From JARRNJ01 sp037385045 (lineage in GTDB: Bacteria; Pseudomonadota; Gammaproteobacteria; JASBUN01), in the NCBI GenBank assembly GCA_037385045.1, contig JARRNJ010000061.1, forward strand, positions 1-25,585: a stretch of 25,585 nt of DNA, written 5' to 3'. Made by a program: the position numbers and the translations under genes. Position 1 is the stretch's first letter, and every line of letters starts with the position of its first letter. Below, one piece after another: positions 17,054-25,195 of this stretch. The notes beneath the pieces were generated by a model. The model saw only the letters and a program-made list of their open reading frames with translations, searched no databases and was not told where the DNA came from.

Positions 17054-19126
17054 TCACCCGTCGGGGGCTTGGTCGGGAATCTGCTCCAGCTGCCCCAGCC
17101 ACACCGCCGCCTCGGCGTCGCTGGGCGCGCGATAATCGCCGCGCGGTGACAGGGAGCCGCCGGAACCCACTTTCGGCGCATTGGGTATGGCGCTGCGCTT
17201 GTACTGGCTGAACTGGAAGAAGCGCTGCAGGAACACGCCCAGCCACTGCTTGATCTCGGCGATGCTGTACTGGTGGCGCAGGGCCTCGGGAATATCGGGC
17301 CAGGCGCCGCGGCTGCGGTCGTGCCACGCATTCCACGCCAGGTAGGCCACCTTCGCCGGTGAGTAGCCGAAGCGCAGCAGGTAGTACAGATTGAAGTCCT
17401 GCAGCTCGTAGGGGCCGACCACGTCTTCGGAGCGCTGGGCCGGCTTGTCGCTGCCCTCGCCCGGCACCAGCTCGGGGCTGATCTCCGTGTCCAGCACGTC
17501 GCGCAGCACGGCACTGGCATCGCCGCTCAATTGCCCGGTATCGGCCACCCAGCGGATCAGATACTGGATCAGGGTCTTGGGGACGCTGGCGTTGAGATGG
17601 TAGTGGGCCATGTGGTCGCCCACCCCGTAGGTGCACCAACCGAGCGCCAGCTCGCTGAGGTCGCTGGTTCCCACCACCATTGCCTCGCGCAGGTTGGCCA
17701 GCCGGAACAGGTGGCCGGTGCGCTCGCCCGCCTGGACGTTCTCGAAGGTGATGTCGAACACCGGCTTGCCTTCGGCGTAGGGATGCCCGATATCCTTCAG
17801 GGTCTGCATGCAGGCGGGGCGTATGTCGATCTCGTGGTGCCGGCAGCCCAGCGCCTTCATCAGCCGCCGCGCCTGCTCCAGGGTCCGGTCGCTGGTGGCG
17901 AAGCCGGGCATGGTATAGGCAAGGATATGCTCCCGCGGCAGGCCCATCACATCCATGGCGCGGGCGCAGACGATCAGCGCCTGGGTGGAGTCGAGGCCAC
18001 CGGAGACGCCGATCACCACCTTGTCCAGCCGAGCCGACTGCAGCCGCTTGACCAGGCCCTGGACCTGGATCTCGTAGACCTCGTGGCAGCGCTCGTTGCG
18101 CAGCGCCGGATCGCTGGGCACGTAGGGGAAGCGCTCATAGCTTCGTGCCAGCGGCAGTTCGCCGGCCCGTGGCGGATCGGCGCGAAAGGCAATCGTACGG
18201 TAGGCCGCCAGCTGCCCCCGGTGCCGGCGCAGCGCCTGGGAGAAGCTATTCTGGCGCATGCGGTCCTGCACCAGGCGGTCCAGGTCGATGTCGGCGGTGA
18301 CCAGATGGGAGCCGTAGACGAACCGCTCCGACTCGGCCAGGCGCGAGCCGTTTTCGTAAATCAGCCCGTGGCCGTCCCAGGCCAGATCCGTGGTGGACTC
18401 GCCGGTGCCGGCGGCACTGTAAAGATAGGCCGCCAGGCAGCGGGCCGACTGATTGGACGCCAGTTTGCGGCGGTAGTCGTCCTTGCCCACAGTGATATTC
18501 GACGCCGACAGGTTGAGCAGCACGGTGGCGCCGGCGAGCGCGGCGTATGACGACGGCGGTATCGGCACCCAAAGGTCCTCGCACAACTCGACGGCGAACG
18601 TCAGGAGGGGCTGATCCTCGGCCTGGAACAGCAACTGCGACCCGAACGGCACCGCGGTTTCGCCGCACAGGTCGATGGCATCCCGCAGCCGGTCGTCGCC
18701 CGGGGTGAACTGGCGCAGCTCGTAGAATTCCCGGTAGCCCGGCAGATAGGTCTTCGGCACCACGCCCAGCAGCCGGCCGCGGTGAGCCACCGCGGCGCAG
18801 TTGAACAACAGACCGTCCACCCGCAGCGGCAGCCCCACCACGGTGATCAGCGGGATGTCGCGGGACGCGCTGAGTATCCGGCCCAGGGCGTCGACGCAGC
18901 CGTCCAGCAGCGCCTGCTGATGAAACAGATCGTCGCAGGAATAGGCCGACAGGCCCAGCTCCGGGAACAGGGCCAGCAGCGCCTGGCGGTCGGCACACTG
19001 GTGCATCAGCTCGATGGTGCGTTCCGTATTAAAGGCGGGATCGGCCACCCGCACCTCCGGAATCGCCACCGCTGCGCGCACGAAGTTGTGCCGGTACAAG
19101 TTGAAAAAGGCGCCTTCTTGTTTCAT
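17054..19126 (-). CDS. nadE: Glutamine-dependent NAD(+) synthase
   Basis: Last step of NAD synthesis: deamido-NAD plus ATP plus glutamine gives NAD. The 690-aa product has the long bacterial architecture. The N-terminal nitrilase-type glutaminase has triad Glu56 (FPELGLSAYS), Lys125 (VVPKTYLPGYREFYE) and Cys182 (VELCEDLWVP). The C-terminal synthetase has the PP-loop SGGLDST (about residue 372), then GTSDLSELALGWCTYGVGDHMAHY and 'PSAELVPGEGSDK'-like 'SPELVPGEGSDKPAQRSED', ending with RFFQFSQYKRSAIPNAPKVG. Length and layout match the roughly 680-aa M. tuberculosis-type enzyme. It stands alone, divergent from the ABC-2 exporter genes. Confidence 0.95.
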   Translation of the reverse strand: MKQEGAFFNLYRHNFVRAAVAIPEVRVADPAFNTERTIELMHQCADRQALLALFPELGLSAYSCDDLFHQQALLDGCVDALGRILSASRDIPLITVVGLPLRVDGLLFNCAAVAHRGRLLGVVPKTYLPGYREFYELRQFTPGDDRLRDAIDLCGETAVPFGSQLLFQAEDQPLLTFAVELCEDLWVPIPPSSYAALAGATVLLNLSASNITVGKDDYRRKLASNQSARCLAAYLYSAAGTGESTTDLAWDGHGLIYENGSRLAESERFVYGSHLVTADIDLDRLVQDRMRQNSFSQALRRHRGQLAAYRTIAFRADPPRAGELPLARSYERFPYVPSDPALRNERCHEVYEIQVQGLVKRLQSARLDKVVIGVSGGLDSTQALIVCARAMDVMGLPREHILAYTMPGFATSDRTLEQARRLMKALGCRHHEIDIRPACMQTLKDIGHPYAEGKPVFDITFENVQAGERTGHLFRLANLREAMVVGTSDLSELALGWCTYGVGDHMAHYHLNASVPKTLIQYLIRWVADTGQLSGDASAVLRDVLDTEISPELVPGEGSDKPAQRSEDVVGPYELQDFNLYYLLRFGYSPAKVAYLAWNAWHDRSRGAWPDIPEALRHQYSIAEIKQWLGVFLQRFFQFSQYKRSAIPNAPKVGSGGSLSPRGDYRAPSDAEAAVWLGQLEQIPDQAPDG

Positions 19127-19278
19127 GGCTTTCGCGCTATGGTCCGGTTGCCGTCCAATGTCCGGGAGAGTGACTCCCAGCAGCGCTGCACGCCGGCGCG
19201 CCGCTGCCCATACTAAGTGTACGCAGATTTGCGCCCGGATGGCAGCCGCGGTCCATCGAACCGCGGCCGGCGGGTGGT

Positions 19279-19306
19279 TTTGCCGCCAGTGCCATCGCTG
19301 TACAAT
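19279..19306 (+). promoter_or_regulatory. Promoter of the ABC-2 exporter operon
   Basis: TTTGCC (19279-19284), a 16-bp spacer and a good TACAAT (19301-19306), about 30 bases before the ATG at 19336. Confidence 0.5.
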
Positions 19307-19335
19307 CGCCCGCCTGCCTCACGGTATCGTGCCGC

Positions 19336-20262
19336 ATGAACCAAACGACAACCGACAACGTGGTCACAGCCAGCGGCCTGCGCAAGCGCTATGGGGACTA
19401 CACCGCCGTGGACGGAGTGGACTTCCAGATTCCGCGCGGCCGCTGTTTCGGCTTCCTGGGTCCGAATGGCGCCGGCAAGACCACCACCCTGCGCCTGATC
19501 CTCGGTCTCACCCCCATGACCGCCGGCAACCTGTCCGTGTTCGGCCTGCCGGTGCCGGAACAGGCGCGCGCGGTGCGCGCGCGTGTCGGCGTGGTGCCCC
19601 AGGGGGACAATCTGGATCCGGATTTCACCGTGATCGAAAACCTGCGCGTCTACGCCTCCTATTTCGGCCTGCCCGCCCAGGGCCTCGAGGCACGCATCCA
19701 ACGGCTGCTGGAGTTCGCCAACCTCAGCGAACGCCGCAACGCCAAAACCGAGACCCTGTCCGGCGGCATGAAACGGCGGCTGACCATCGCCCGGGCGCTG
19801 ATCAACGAACCCGAAATGGTGGTGCTGGACGAACCCACCACCGGCCTCGACCCCCAGGCCCGCCATGTCATCTGGTCACGGCTGGCCGATCTGCGTGAAC
19901 GCGGCACCACCCTGCTGCTCACCACCCACTACATGGAGGAAGCCGAACGACTGTGCGACCAACTGGTGATCATGGACCGCGGCCGCGTTCTCGATCGCGG
20001 CTCGCCGCGGGACCTGGTGGCGCGGCACGTGGAGCCCGAGGTGATCGAGATCCGCGGCGACACCCGGGCGTCCCTGGACGCACTGGGGGAACAGAGCGGC
20101 TGCCGCGCCGAACGCATGGGCACCACGCTGTACTGCTACACCCGTGATCCGGCGCCGCTGATGGCGAACCTGCAGGGTGCGCACGGGCTCACCTTCCTGC
20201 ACCGGCCCAGCGGACTGGAAGACGTGTTTCTGCGGCTCACCGGCCGGGAGCTGCGCGACTGA
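19336..20262 (+). CDS. ABC-2 type exporter ATP-binding subunit, NodI-like
   Basis: A 308-aa ATPase. Walker A GPNGAGKTTT (Lys48), Q-loop 'VGVVPQGDNLDPDFTV', signature LSGGMKRRLTIARAL, Walker B VVLDEPTTGLDPQ and H-loop LLLTTHYMEEAE are all intact. The C-terminal 75 residues, ending 'LHRPSGLEDVFLRLTGRELRD', are typical of the NodI/DrrA branch. It pairs with the next gene, whose ATG overlaps this TGA. NodI itself exports lipo-chitin oligosaccharides in rhizobia, but the same subfamily is widespread in non-symbionts with other or unknown substrates. No nodulation gene is near, so I give no symbol. Confidence 0.92.
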   Translation: MNQTTTDNVVTASGLRKRYGDYTAVDGVDFQIPRGRCFGFLGPNGAGKTTTLRLILGLTPMTAGNLSVFGLPVPEQARAVRARVGVVPQGDNLDPDFTVIENLRVYASYFGLPAQGLEARIQRLLEFANLSERRNAKTETLSGGMKRRLTIARALINEPEMVVLDEPTTGLDPQARHVIWSRLADLRERGTTLLLTTHYMEEAERLCDQLVIMDRGRVLDRGSPRDLVARHVEPEVIEIRGDTRASLDALGEQSGCRAERMGTTLYCYTRDPAPLMANLQGAHGLTFLHRPSGLEDVFLRLTGRELRD

Positions 20263-21041
20263 TGGCCGACTGGCACCTGCCCCGGGTACGGCACGGCGCG
20301 CTGGCGGTATGGCGGCGCAACGTGCTGGTGTGGCGCAAGCTCATCGGCCCGGCCATGGTGATGAATTTCGGCGAGCCGACCCTGTACCTGCTGGGGCTGG
20401 GTTACGGGCTGGGTTTCTTCATCGGCAAGATGAGCAACATGCCCTATCTCACCTTTCTCGCCTCGGGGATCATCGCCTCCTCGGCCATGACCACCTCGAC
20501 CTTCGAAGGCATGTACTCGGTGTTCACGCGCATGGTGCCGCAGCGCACTTACGAAGCCATCCTCGCCACCCCCCTTGAGGTGGACGACATCCTCGCCGGG
20601 GAAATGCTCTGGTGCGCCACCAAGAGCGTCATCAGCGGCATCGCGATCCTGCTGGTGGCCGCCGCCCTGGGCGTGGTGCAGGGCTGGCAGGCGCTGTGGG
20701 TGATCCCGGTGGTATTCCTGATCGGGCTGTGTTTCGCCGGGCCGGCCATGATCATGAGCGCGATGGCCTCGAATTATGACTTCTTCAACTACTATTTCGT
20801 GCTTGCCGTAACGCCCATGTTCATGCTCTGCGGCGTGTTCTACCCCATCGACACGCTGCCGGCGGCGGTCCAGGGCGCGGTGCAGATTCTCCCCCTGACC
20901 CACGCGGTGGCGCTGACGCGGCCGCTGATCGCCGGCCAGCCGCTGACCTATCCGCTGCTGCACATCGCCGTGCTGGCGGCGTACACGTTTATCAGCTACT
21001 ACCTGGCGGTCGTGATGGTGCGCAGGAAGCTGTTGGTCTAG
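20262..21041 (+). CDS. ABC-2 type exporter permease subunit, NodJ-like
   Basis: A 259-aa inner-membrane protein with six hydrophobic segments. The N-terminal VWRRNVLVWRKLIGPAMVMN and 'EPTLYLLGLGYGLGFFIG' are typical of the NodJ/ABC-2 membrane family. The loop 'YEAILATPLEVDDILAGEMLW' is the coupling region, and 'TPMFMLCGVFYPIDTLP…LPLTHAVALTRPLIAG' is the conserved ABC-2 C-terminal block. Translation is coupled to the ATPase through an ATGA overlap. Together they make a complete half-size exporter pair. Confidence 0.92.
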   Translation: MADWHLPRVRHGALAVWRRNVLVWRKLIGPAMVMNFGEPTLYLLGLGYGLGFFIGKMSNMPYLTFLASGIIASSAMTTSTFEGMYSVFTRMVPQRTYEAILATPLEVDDILAGEMLWCATKSVISGIAILLVAAALGVVQGWQALWVIPVVFLIGLCFAGPAMIMSAMASNYDFFNYYFVLAVTPMFMLCGVFYPIDTLPAAVQGAVQILPLTHAVALTRPLIAGQPLTYPLLHIAVLAAYTFISYYLAVVMVRRKLLV

Positions 21042-21077
21042 CCGTGACCTCCTACGGGTCCCGGCCGTACAAGCAGC

Positions 21078-21102
21078 CCGGATGAAGCAACGCGGAATCC
21101 GG
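21078..21102. repeat. Single REP-like stem-loop
   Basis: CCGGAT (21078-21083) and ATCCGG (21097-21102) flank a 13-base loop containing GAAGCAACGCGGA. The whole resembles the widespread 'GCCCGGATGAAGC…ATCCGG' intergenic repeats of gammaproteobacteria. It lies about 35 bp after the ABC-2 permease stop and could act in mRNA 3'-end stability. Confidence 0.5.
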
Positions 21103-21284
21103 CGGCAACGCGGCGATCCCGGCTCGAGGCATCGCCAGGCTCCGGAGCCCCGAGTCCAACCGCTCGCAACGCCCTACGGGTGGCTGCCCGTTTGCGAGCA
21201 ACGTGGCGGGGTTACACCGCTGGGCGCCCCCTCTCAATCCATTTAGGTTGCGTCAAGACCGAAGGTCGGATGGCAGCAATCAGA

Positions 21285-21325
21285 ATAAGGAGAAGAGAGC
21301 TATGAAATCCTTCCTACAAAATGGT
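21285..21325 (+). pseudogene. Amputated start of a gene (strong RBS plus first codons)
   Basis: AAGGAGA stands just before an ATG at 21302 whose first codons read MKSFLQNG. From about 21314 the frame continues only as antisense of the HAD gene, in arginine- and cysteine-rich translation. The strong Shine-Dalgarno sequence next to a codon-like start suggests the 5' end of a gene whose body was replaced by the HAD segment. It may equally be chance; the frame stays open to 21553. Confidence 0.3.
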
Positions 21326-21991
21326 CAGAAGCCCTTCCAGATTTGTGACCGCGTAACTCGGCTGGAAGCGCGGATCAAGGAGATAATCGTCGTGGCGGTT
21401 CGACCATGCACAAGGCAATCCCGCCGCGGCTGCACCGAGGGCGTCGGTTGCTCCGCCGGCCACATGCAGGACCTGGTCCGGTTTCATGCCCAACGCCTGG
21501 CCCGGCAATGTGTAAACCGCGGGATGCGGTTTGTAATAGCCGGCACGCTCTGAGGAAAAGATGTGATCAAACGACAACGCGGCATTTTCCACGACCGCCT
21601 CGAGCATCGCTTGGTCGCCGTTTGAGAGCACAGCCGTCCGATAGCCGCGCTGCTTGAGCGCAGTGATCACATTATTGGCTTCAGGCCATGGGTTCAAATG
21701 ATCCCATGCCCTGACAAGGATTTCCCGCGCCTCGGAAGACAGAGTCAAATTGAACTTGTGTTCGAGGTACACGAGCCCTTGACGGGTCGCCTCACGAAAG
21801 CTGGTCCTTCCCTTGCCGAGCGAATTGCTGATCGCGGCGCGTTCCAGCTGCTTGGCCCGCCAGGTGCCGAACGCAGTCTTCGCCTTCGGTTCCGGAAGGC
21901 CGGTTACCTTCGCAAGGATCGGCACGAGGCTTCCCGCAATGTCAAACAATGCGGAATAGACATCGAATGTCACCAAATCATACTGAGACAT
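21314..21991 (-). CDS. HAD-superfamily hydrolase, haloacid dehalogenase type II-like
   Basis: A 225-aa HAD subfamily IA protein, matching L-2-haloacid dehalogenases in length. Nucleophile Asp10 (TFDVYSALFD), motif II Ser123-Asn124 (VLSNGD) and motif III Lys154 (YYKPHPAVY) are in place. WRAKQLE (44-50) matches the dehalogenase cap segment. Motif IV reads VAGGATDALGA (Asp184), lacking the Ser-Ser-Asn and Trp of true haloacid dehalogenases (SSNxWD). Motif I has SAL rather than GTL. So the fold is secure but dehalogenase activity is doubtful. An AAGG ribosome binding site is 9 bases upstream of the ATG. Base composition is visibly lower in GC than the flanks, with stretches near 50 percent, suggesting transfer. 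Confidence 0.8.
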   Translation of the reverse strand: MSQYDLVTFDVYSALFDIAGSLVPILAKVTGLPEPKAKTAFGTWRAKQLERAAISNSLGKGRTSFREATRQGLVYLEHKFNLTLSSEAREILVRAWDHLNPWPEANNVITALKQRGYRTAVLSNGDQAMLEAVVENAALSFDHIFSSERAGYYKPHPAVYTLPGQALGMKPDQVLHVAGGATDALGAAAAGLPCAWSNRHDDYLLDPRFQPSYAVTNLEGLLTIL

Positions 21992-22094
21992 AGCGGCACC
22001 TTCGGATCAACGTTCATATTGCCGACGCAGCGGCCTCGAATGCGGCGGAGGAGCTTTTCTCTTTTTCCCATTTCTCTTTGCCCCTGCTTCTGCC

Positions 22095-22934
22095 TCAAAC
22101 CAACCGATACAGCCGCCAACGGCGCCGGGCTTCGCTGCCCAACAGCGAGACCAGATAGGCGCTGCCGGCTACCAGGATGATGGTGGCGCCCGCCGGCAGA
22201 TCGAGCCGATAAGAAAGCGCCAGGCCCGCGCCGGTGAACGCCATACCCAGCACGGTGGCCACCACCATCATGCGCATCAGGGTGCCGACGTATTGGGCAG
22301 CGATCGCCGCCGGCAGAGTCAGGAGGGCAATGACGAGGATCAGGCCCACCACCTGGATCAGCAGCACCACGGTCAGCGCCACCATGCACAGCAGCAGCAG
22401 ATAGAACAGATCCACCGGAACACCGCGCAGGCGCGCGAACTCGGTATCGAAGCACACCGCCAGAAATTGCTTGTAGAACATCACCACCACCAACGCGATG
22501 ACAGCATCCACTCCTGCCATGAGGTAGACGCGCTCCACCGGCACCATGAGAATGTTGCCGAACAGATAGCTCATCAGGTCGATGTTGTAGCCGGGCGTCT
22601 TGGAAATGAAGATCACGCCCACGGCCATGCCGATGGCCCAGACGGCGCCGATCAGGGTGTCCTCGTACTGGTGCAGTCGCAGCGTCACCCAACCGATCAG
22701 CAGCGCAGCCAGCACCGCCGCAACCAGAGCGCCGCCCATGGGGGCCGCACCGAGAAAATACGCCACGCCCATGCCGCCGAGCACGGTATGGGAAATGCCG
22801 CCGGCCAGGAATGTGATTCGCTTGACGTAGACATAGGTCCCCATGATGCCGCAGCCGATGCTGGCCAGCAGGCCGCCGAGCAACGCATGCTGCAGGAAAC
22901 TCTGGGTAACGATTGCGTGCAGGAATCCGTCCAT
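22095..22934 (-). CDS. znuB: Zinc ABC transporter permease
   Basis: A 279-aa inner-membrane protein of the ABC-3 metal permease family with about eight hydrophobic segments. Early residues read ALLGGLLASIGCGIMGTYVYVKRITFLAGGISHTVLGGMGVAYFLG, the ABC-3 opening with its SH…G element. Later blocks include 'EFARLRGVPVDLFYLLLLCMVALTVVLLIQVVGLILVIALLTLPAAIA', also typical. It lies 10 bp after znuC and is the last gene of the zur-znuACB operon. Confidence 0.92.
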   Translation of the reverse strand: MDGFLHAIVTQSFLQHALLGGLLASIGCGIMGTYVYVKRITFLAGGISHTVLGGMGVAYFLGAAPMGGALVAAVLAALLIGWVTLRLHQYEDTLIGAVWAIGMAVGVIFISKTPGYNIDLMSYLFGNILMVPVERVYLMAGVDAVIALVVVMFYKQFLAVCFDTEFARLRGVPVDLFYLLLLCMVALTVVLLIQVVGLILVIALLTLPAAIAAQYVGTLMRMMVVATVLGMAFTGAGLALSYRLDLPAGATIILVAGSAYLVSLLGSEARRRWRLYRLV

Positions 22935-22944
22935 ATCCCTTGCC

Positions 22945-23679
22945 TCAGTGCCGGTGTTCGATCATGCGCACCGGAGTGGCGTAGAGCTCTTCGATCATCT
23001 CGCCACTGATGTCGGCGGTGTGGTGGCAGACCAGGGTGCGGTTGAGGCATGCCACCCGCGTCACGTACTCGGAGATAAAACCCAGGTCGTGGGACACCAC
23101 CACCACGGTCATGCGCTGGTTGAGCTCCTTGAACAGATCGAACACGTCGGTCTCGATGCGCTGATCGACGTTGGCCGTGGGCTCATCAAGAATCAGTATC
23201 GACGGCTCGCCGACCAACGCCCGGGCGATGAGCATGCGCTGAAACTGTCCGCCCGAGAGCGTGCTCAAACGCCGGTCCTTGAGTTCCAGGATCTGCGCCT
23301 CGACCATGGCCTCGCGCGCGATCCGCCGGTCGGCGGCGCGATAGCCGCCGAGCAGCCGCGTGCGCCCCAGGCGCCCGAGCAGCACCGCGTCCTCCACCGA
23401 CACGGGAAAATCCCGGGCGAACGCCGCATGTTGCGGCACATAGCCGATCGCGGCGCGCCCCGCCTCGGGGTCGCGGCCCAGCACCCGCACCCGGCCGGCC
23501 GCGGGTTCCAGCAGACCCAGCACCAGCTTCAACAGCGTGCTCTTGCCGCCGCCGTTGGGCCCTACCAGCCCCAGAAACTCCCCCTGCTCCACCTGCAGAT
23601 CAATGTGCTCCAGGGCCCATTGATCCGGCACGTACGCGAACGACACGTCTTCCAGGCTGATCGCCGGCACTCGGCTCAT
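22945..23679 (-). CDS. znuC: Zinc ABC transporter ATP-binding subunit
   Basis: A 244-aa ATPase with Walker A GPNGGGKSTL (Lys46), Q-loop YVPQHAAF, signature LSGGQFQRMLIARAL, Walker B LILDEPTANVD and H-loop VVVSHDLGF. The 'Y…V…R…CLNRTLVCHH' segment after the H-loop and the His-ending tail (MIEHRH) are usual in zinc/manganese importers. ATG 23679 overlaps the znuA TGA (ATGA). Confidence 0.94.
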   Translation of the reverse strand: MSRVPAISLEDVSFAYVPDQWALEHIDLQVEQGEFLGLVGPNGGGKSTLLKLVLGLLEPAAGRVRVLGRDPEAGRAAIGYVPQHAAFARDFPVSVEDAVLLGRLGRTRLLGGYRAADRRIAREAMVEAQILELKDRRLSTLSGGQFQRMLIARALVGEPSILILDEPTANVDQRIETDVFDLFKELNQRMTVVVVSHDLGFISEYVTRVACLNRTLVCHHTADISGEMIEELYATPVRMIEHRH

Positions 23680-24593
23680 TGCATCGCCTCCGCGAATACC
23701 CGCGCCACATGGCGCAGGTTGGTCATGTAGTCGACGGCCAACGGATCCACCGCCACGACCTTGCCGTGGATGGCGCGCGCTATGGTCTCGGCGTCGCGGC
23801 GGCTGAACTGGCGCTGGACGAAAATCACCCGGATCCGCTCGCGCCGCGCCAGCCCGATGATCGCCGCCAGGGTCCGCGGCCCGGGCGACTTGCCCCCGAT
23901 CTCGATGGGAACCTGGGTCAGGTCATAGGCCGCCGCGAAATAGCCCCAGGCCGGATGGAACACCATGAACCGGCGCGAGCCCAGCCCGCTGAGGGTGCGG
24001 CGTATGTCCTGGTCCAGCTGCTCGAGCTGGCGCGCATAGCGCTCGAAGTTGGCCTGATAATCCTCCGCATGGGCGGGGTCCAGCCGCACCAGCGCATCCT
24101 TAAAGGTCCGGCACATATGCCTGACCAGCAGGGGATCGAGCCAGATGTGGGGATCCTTGGGTCCATGGTCGTGATCGGCATCGGGCTCGTCGCCCGGCCC
24201 GGCACCCAGCACCGCGGCCGTCGTTTCCATGTCCCGCAAGCGGATGCCGCGCCGCGCATCGACGACGAGCATGCCAGGGTTGGCCGCCTCGATGCGAGGC
24301 ATCCACGCCTGCTCGAACGGCGAGCCCATACGCCAATACAGCCGCGTACCGGCGAGCGCGGCCATCTGCCGCGGACTGGGTTCGTAGGTGGCGGGGCTGC
24401 GGCCGGGGCCCACCATCACCGATACTTGCACATGCCGGCCGCCGATGCGCTCGGCAAACTGCTGCTGGGGCAGAATGCTGACGAATACCGACAGGGGCGC
24501 GCCGTAGGCGGCGTTCCAGGCGCCGGTCGCCAGCAGCATGACTGCCGCGACACGCAGTACCCGACGCATCAGCACCATTGGGCACAGTTCCAT
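23676..24593 (-). CDS. znuA: Zinc ABC transporter periplasmic substrate-binding protein
   Basis: A 305-aa TroA/ZnuA-family protein. From ATG 24593, 4 bp after the zur stop, a signal peptide (about 9-31, RRVLRVAAVMLLATGAWNAAYGA) precedes the mature protein, which starts with LSVFVSILPQQQFAERIGG. The usual first metal histidine in PGxxPHxYEP is Ala68 here (PGRSPATYEP). The later ligands appear present: DPHIWLDP after the short acidic/His loop DADHDHGPKD, 'FMVFHPAWGYFAAAY', and Asp near the C-terminus (AVDYMTNL). The His-rich loop is short compared with E. coli ZnuA. Alternative starts at 24578 and 24569 would shorten the n-region. Context within a Zur operon supports zinc as cargo. Confidence 0.9.
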   Translation of the reverse strand: MELCPMVLMRRVLRVAAVMLLATGAWNAAYGAPLSVFVSILPQQQFAERIGGRHVQVSVMVGPGRSPATYEPSPRQMAALAGTRLYWRMGSPFEQAWMPRIEAANPGMLVVDARRGIRLRDMETTAAVLGAGPGDEPDADHDHGPKDPHIWLDPLLVRHMCRTFKDALVRLDPAHAEDYQANFERYARQLEQLDQDIRRTLSGLGSRRFMVFHPAWGYFAAAYDLTQVPIEIGGKSPGPRTLAAIIGLARRERIRVIFVQRQFSRRDAETIARAIHGKVVAVDPLAVDYMTNLRHVARVFAEAMQ

Positions 24594-24597
24594 GCTC

Positions 24598-25092
24598 TCA
24601 GCCGCCTTCGCAGTGCGGGCAGAGCCCGCTGACTTCCACCGTGGGGTGCTCGGAATGAAACCCGAGGCGCCGGGCATCCTGGCCCAGCATCTTCGCCACG
24701 CCGGGGTCGTTGATCTCGGCCACCGCGTGGCAGACCCGGCAGATCAGGAACTGGCCGACGTGGGGCGTGGCCGGGTCACCGCAGCCCACATAGGCGTTCA
24801 GGGATTCGACCCGATGCACCACCAGGCCCGCTTCGAGCAGAAACTCCAGGGCGCGGTACACCGTCGGCGGCGCCGTGCGCGGCTTGCGCTCCTGCAGGCG
24901 CTCGAGGATCTCGTAGGCCTTGACCGGCTGATGGCCTTTCCAGACCAACTCCAACACCCGCCGCCGCACAGGCGTGAGCCGCAGGCCCTGCTCGGCGCAG
25001 AGAGCTTCCGCGGCCGCCAGCGCCGAATCCACGCAGCGACCGTGGTCGTGGCCATGCCGTTCGAATGGCACCAGTACCTTGGGCTTGGTCAT
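24598..25092 (-). CDS. zur: Zinc uptake regulator, Fur family
   Basis: A 164-aa Fur-family repressor. The His-rich N-terminus (FERHGHDHGRCVDSAL) and 'LRLTPVRRRVLELVWKGHQPVKAYEIL' lead into the winged-helix DNA-binding part, with PPTVYRALEFLLEAGLVHR-like recognition and wing segment. The structural zinc site is Cys-x2-Cys (CRVC) and Cys-x2-Cys (CPHC) near the end. The dimerisation domain has 'HVGQFLICRVCHAVAEI'. It is first in zur-znuA-znuC-znuB, and a perfect Zur-box palindrome lies 24 bp upstream of its ATG, so it very probably represses its own operon when zinc is sufficient. Confidence 0.93.
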   Translation of the reverse strand: MTKPKVLVPFERHGHDHGRCVDSALAAAEALCAEQGLRLTPVRRRVLELVWKGHQPVKAYEILERLQERKPRTAPPTVYRALEFLLEAGLVVHRVESLNAYVGCGDPATPHVGQFLICRVCHAVAEINDPGVAKMLGQDARRLGFHSEHPTVEVSGLCPHCEGG

Positions 25093-25115
25093 GGCGTTGC
25101 AGTCCGGACCTCATT

Positions 25116-25135
25116 TGTTATGTTATAACATAACA
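25116..25135. promoter_or_regulatory. Zur box (perfect 20-bp palindrome)
   Basis: TGTTATGTTATAACATAACA is identical to its own reverse complement and matches the gammaproteobacterial Zur consensus core (GTTATANNATAAC). It lies between zur and the divergent ATP adenylyltransferase gene, 4 bp from the predicted -35 of the latter, so one operator can serve both directions. Confidence 0.88.
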
Positions 25136-25139
25136 TCAG

Positions 25140-25167
25140 TTGCACCCACAGTCACGGCGGATATGCT
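25140..25167 (+). promoter_or_regulatory. Promoter of the ATP adenylyltransferase gene, next to the Zur box
   Basis: TTGCAC (25140-25145), a 16-bp spacer and TATGCT (25162-25167). The Zur palindrome ends 4 bases before the -35. Confidence 0.5.
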
Positions 25168-25195
25168 GCACGTGGGGCGCCGCCGCGATCATGCC

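Noticed and set aside
19336..21041. Naming the ABC-2 pair nodI/nodJ
   Set aside because: Sequence similarity is to the NodIJ branch, but that branch is common in bacteria that do not nodulate and no nod genes are nearby.
22012..22094. Short purine-rich open frame after znuB (MGKREKLL…)
   Set aside because: About 30 codons, overlapping the HAD start region, with no support beyond being open.
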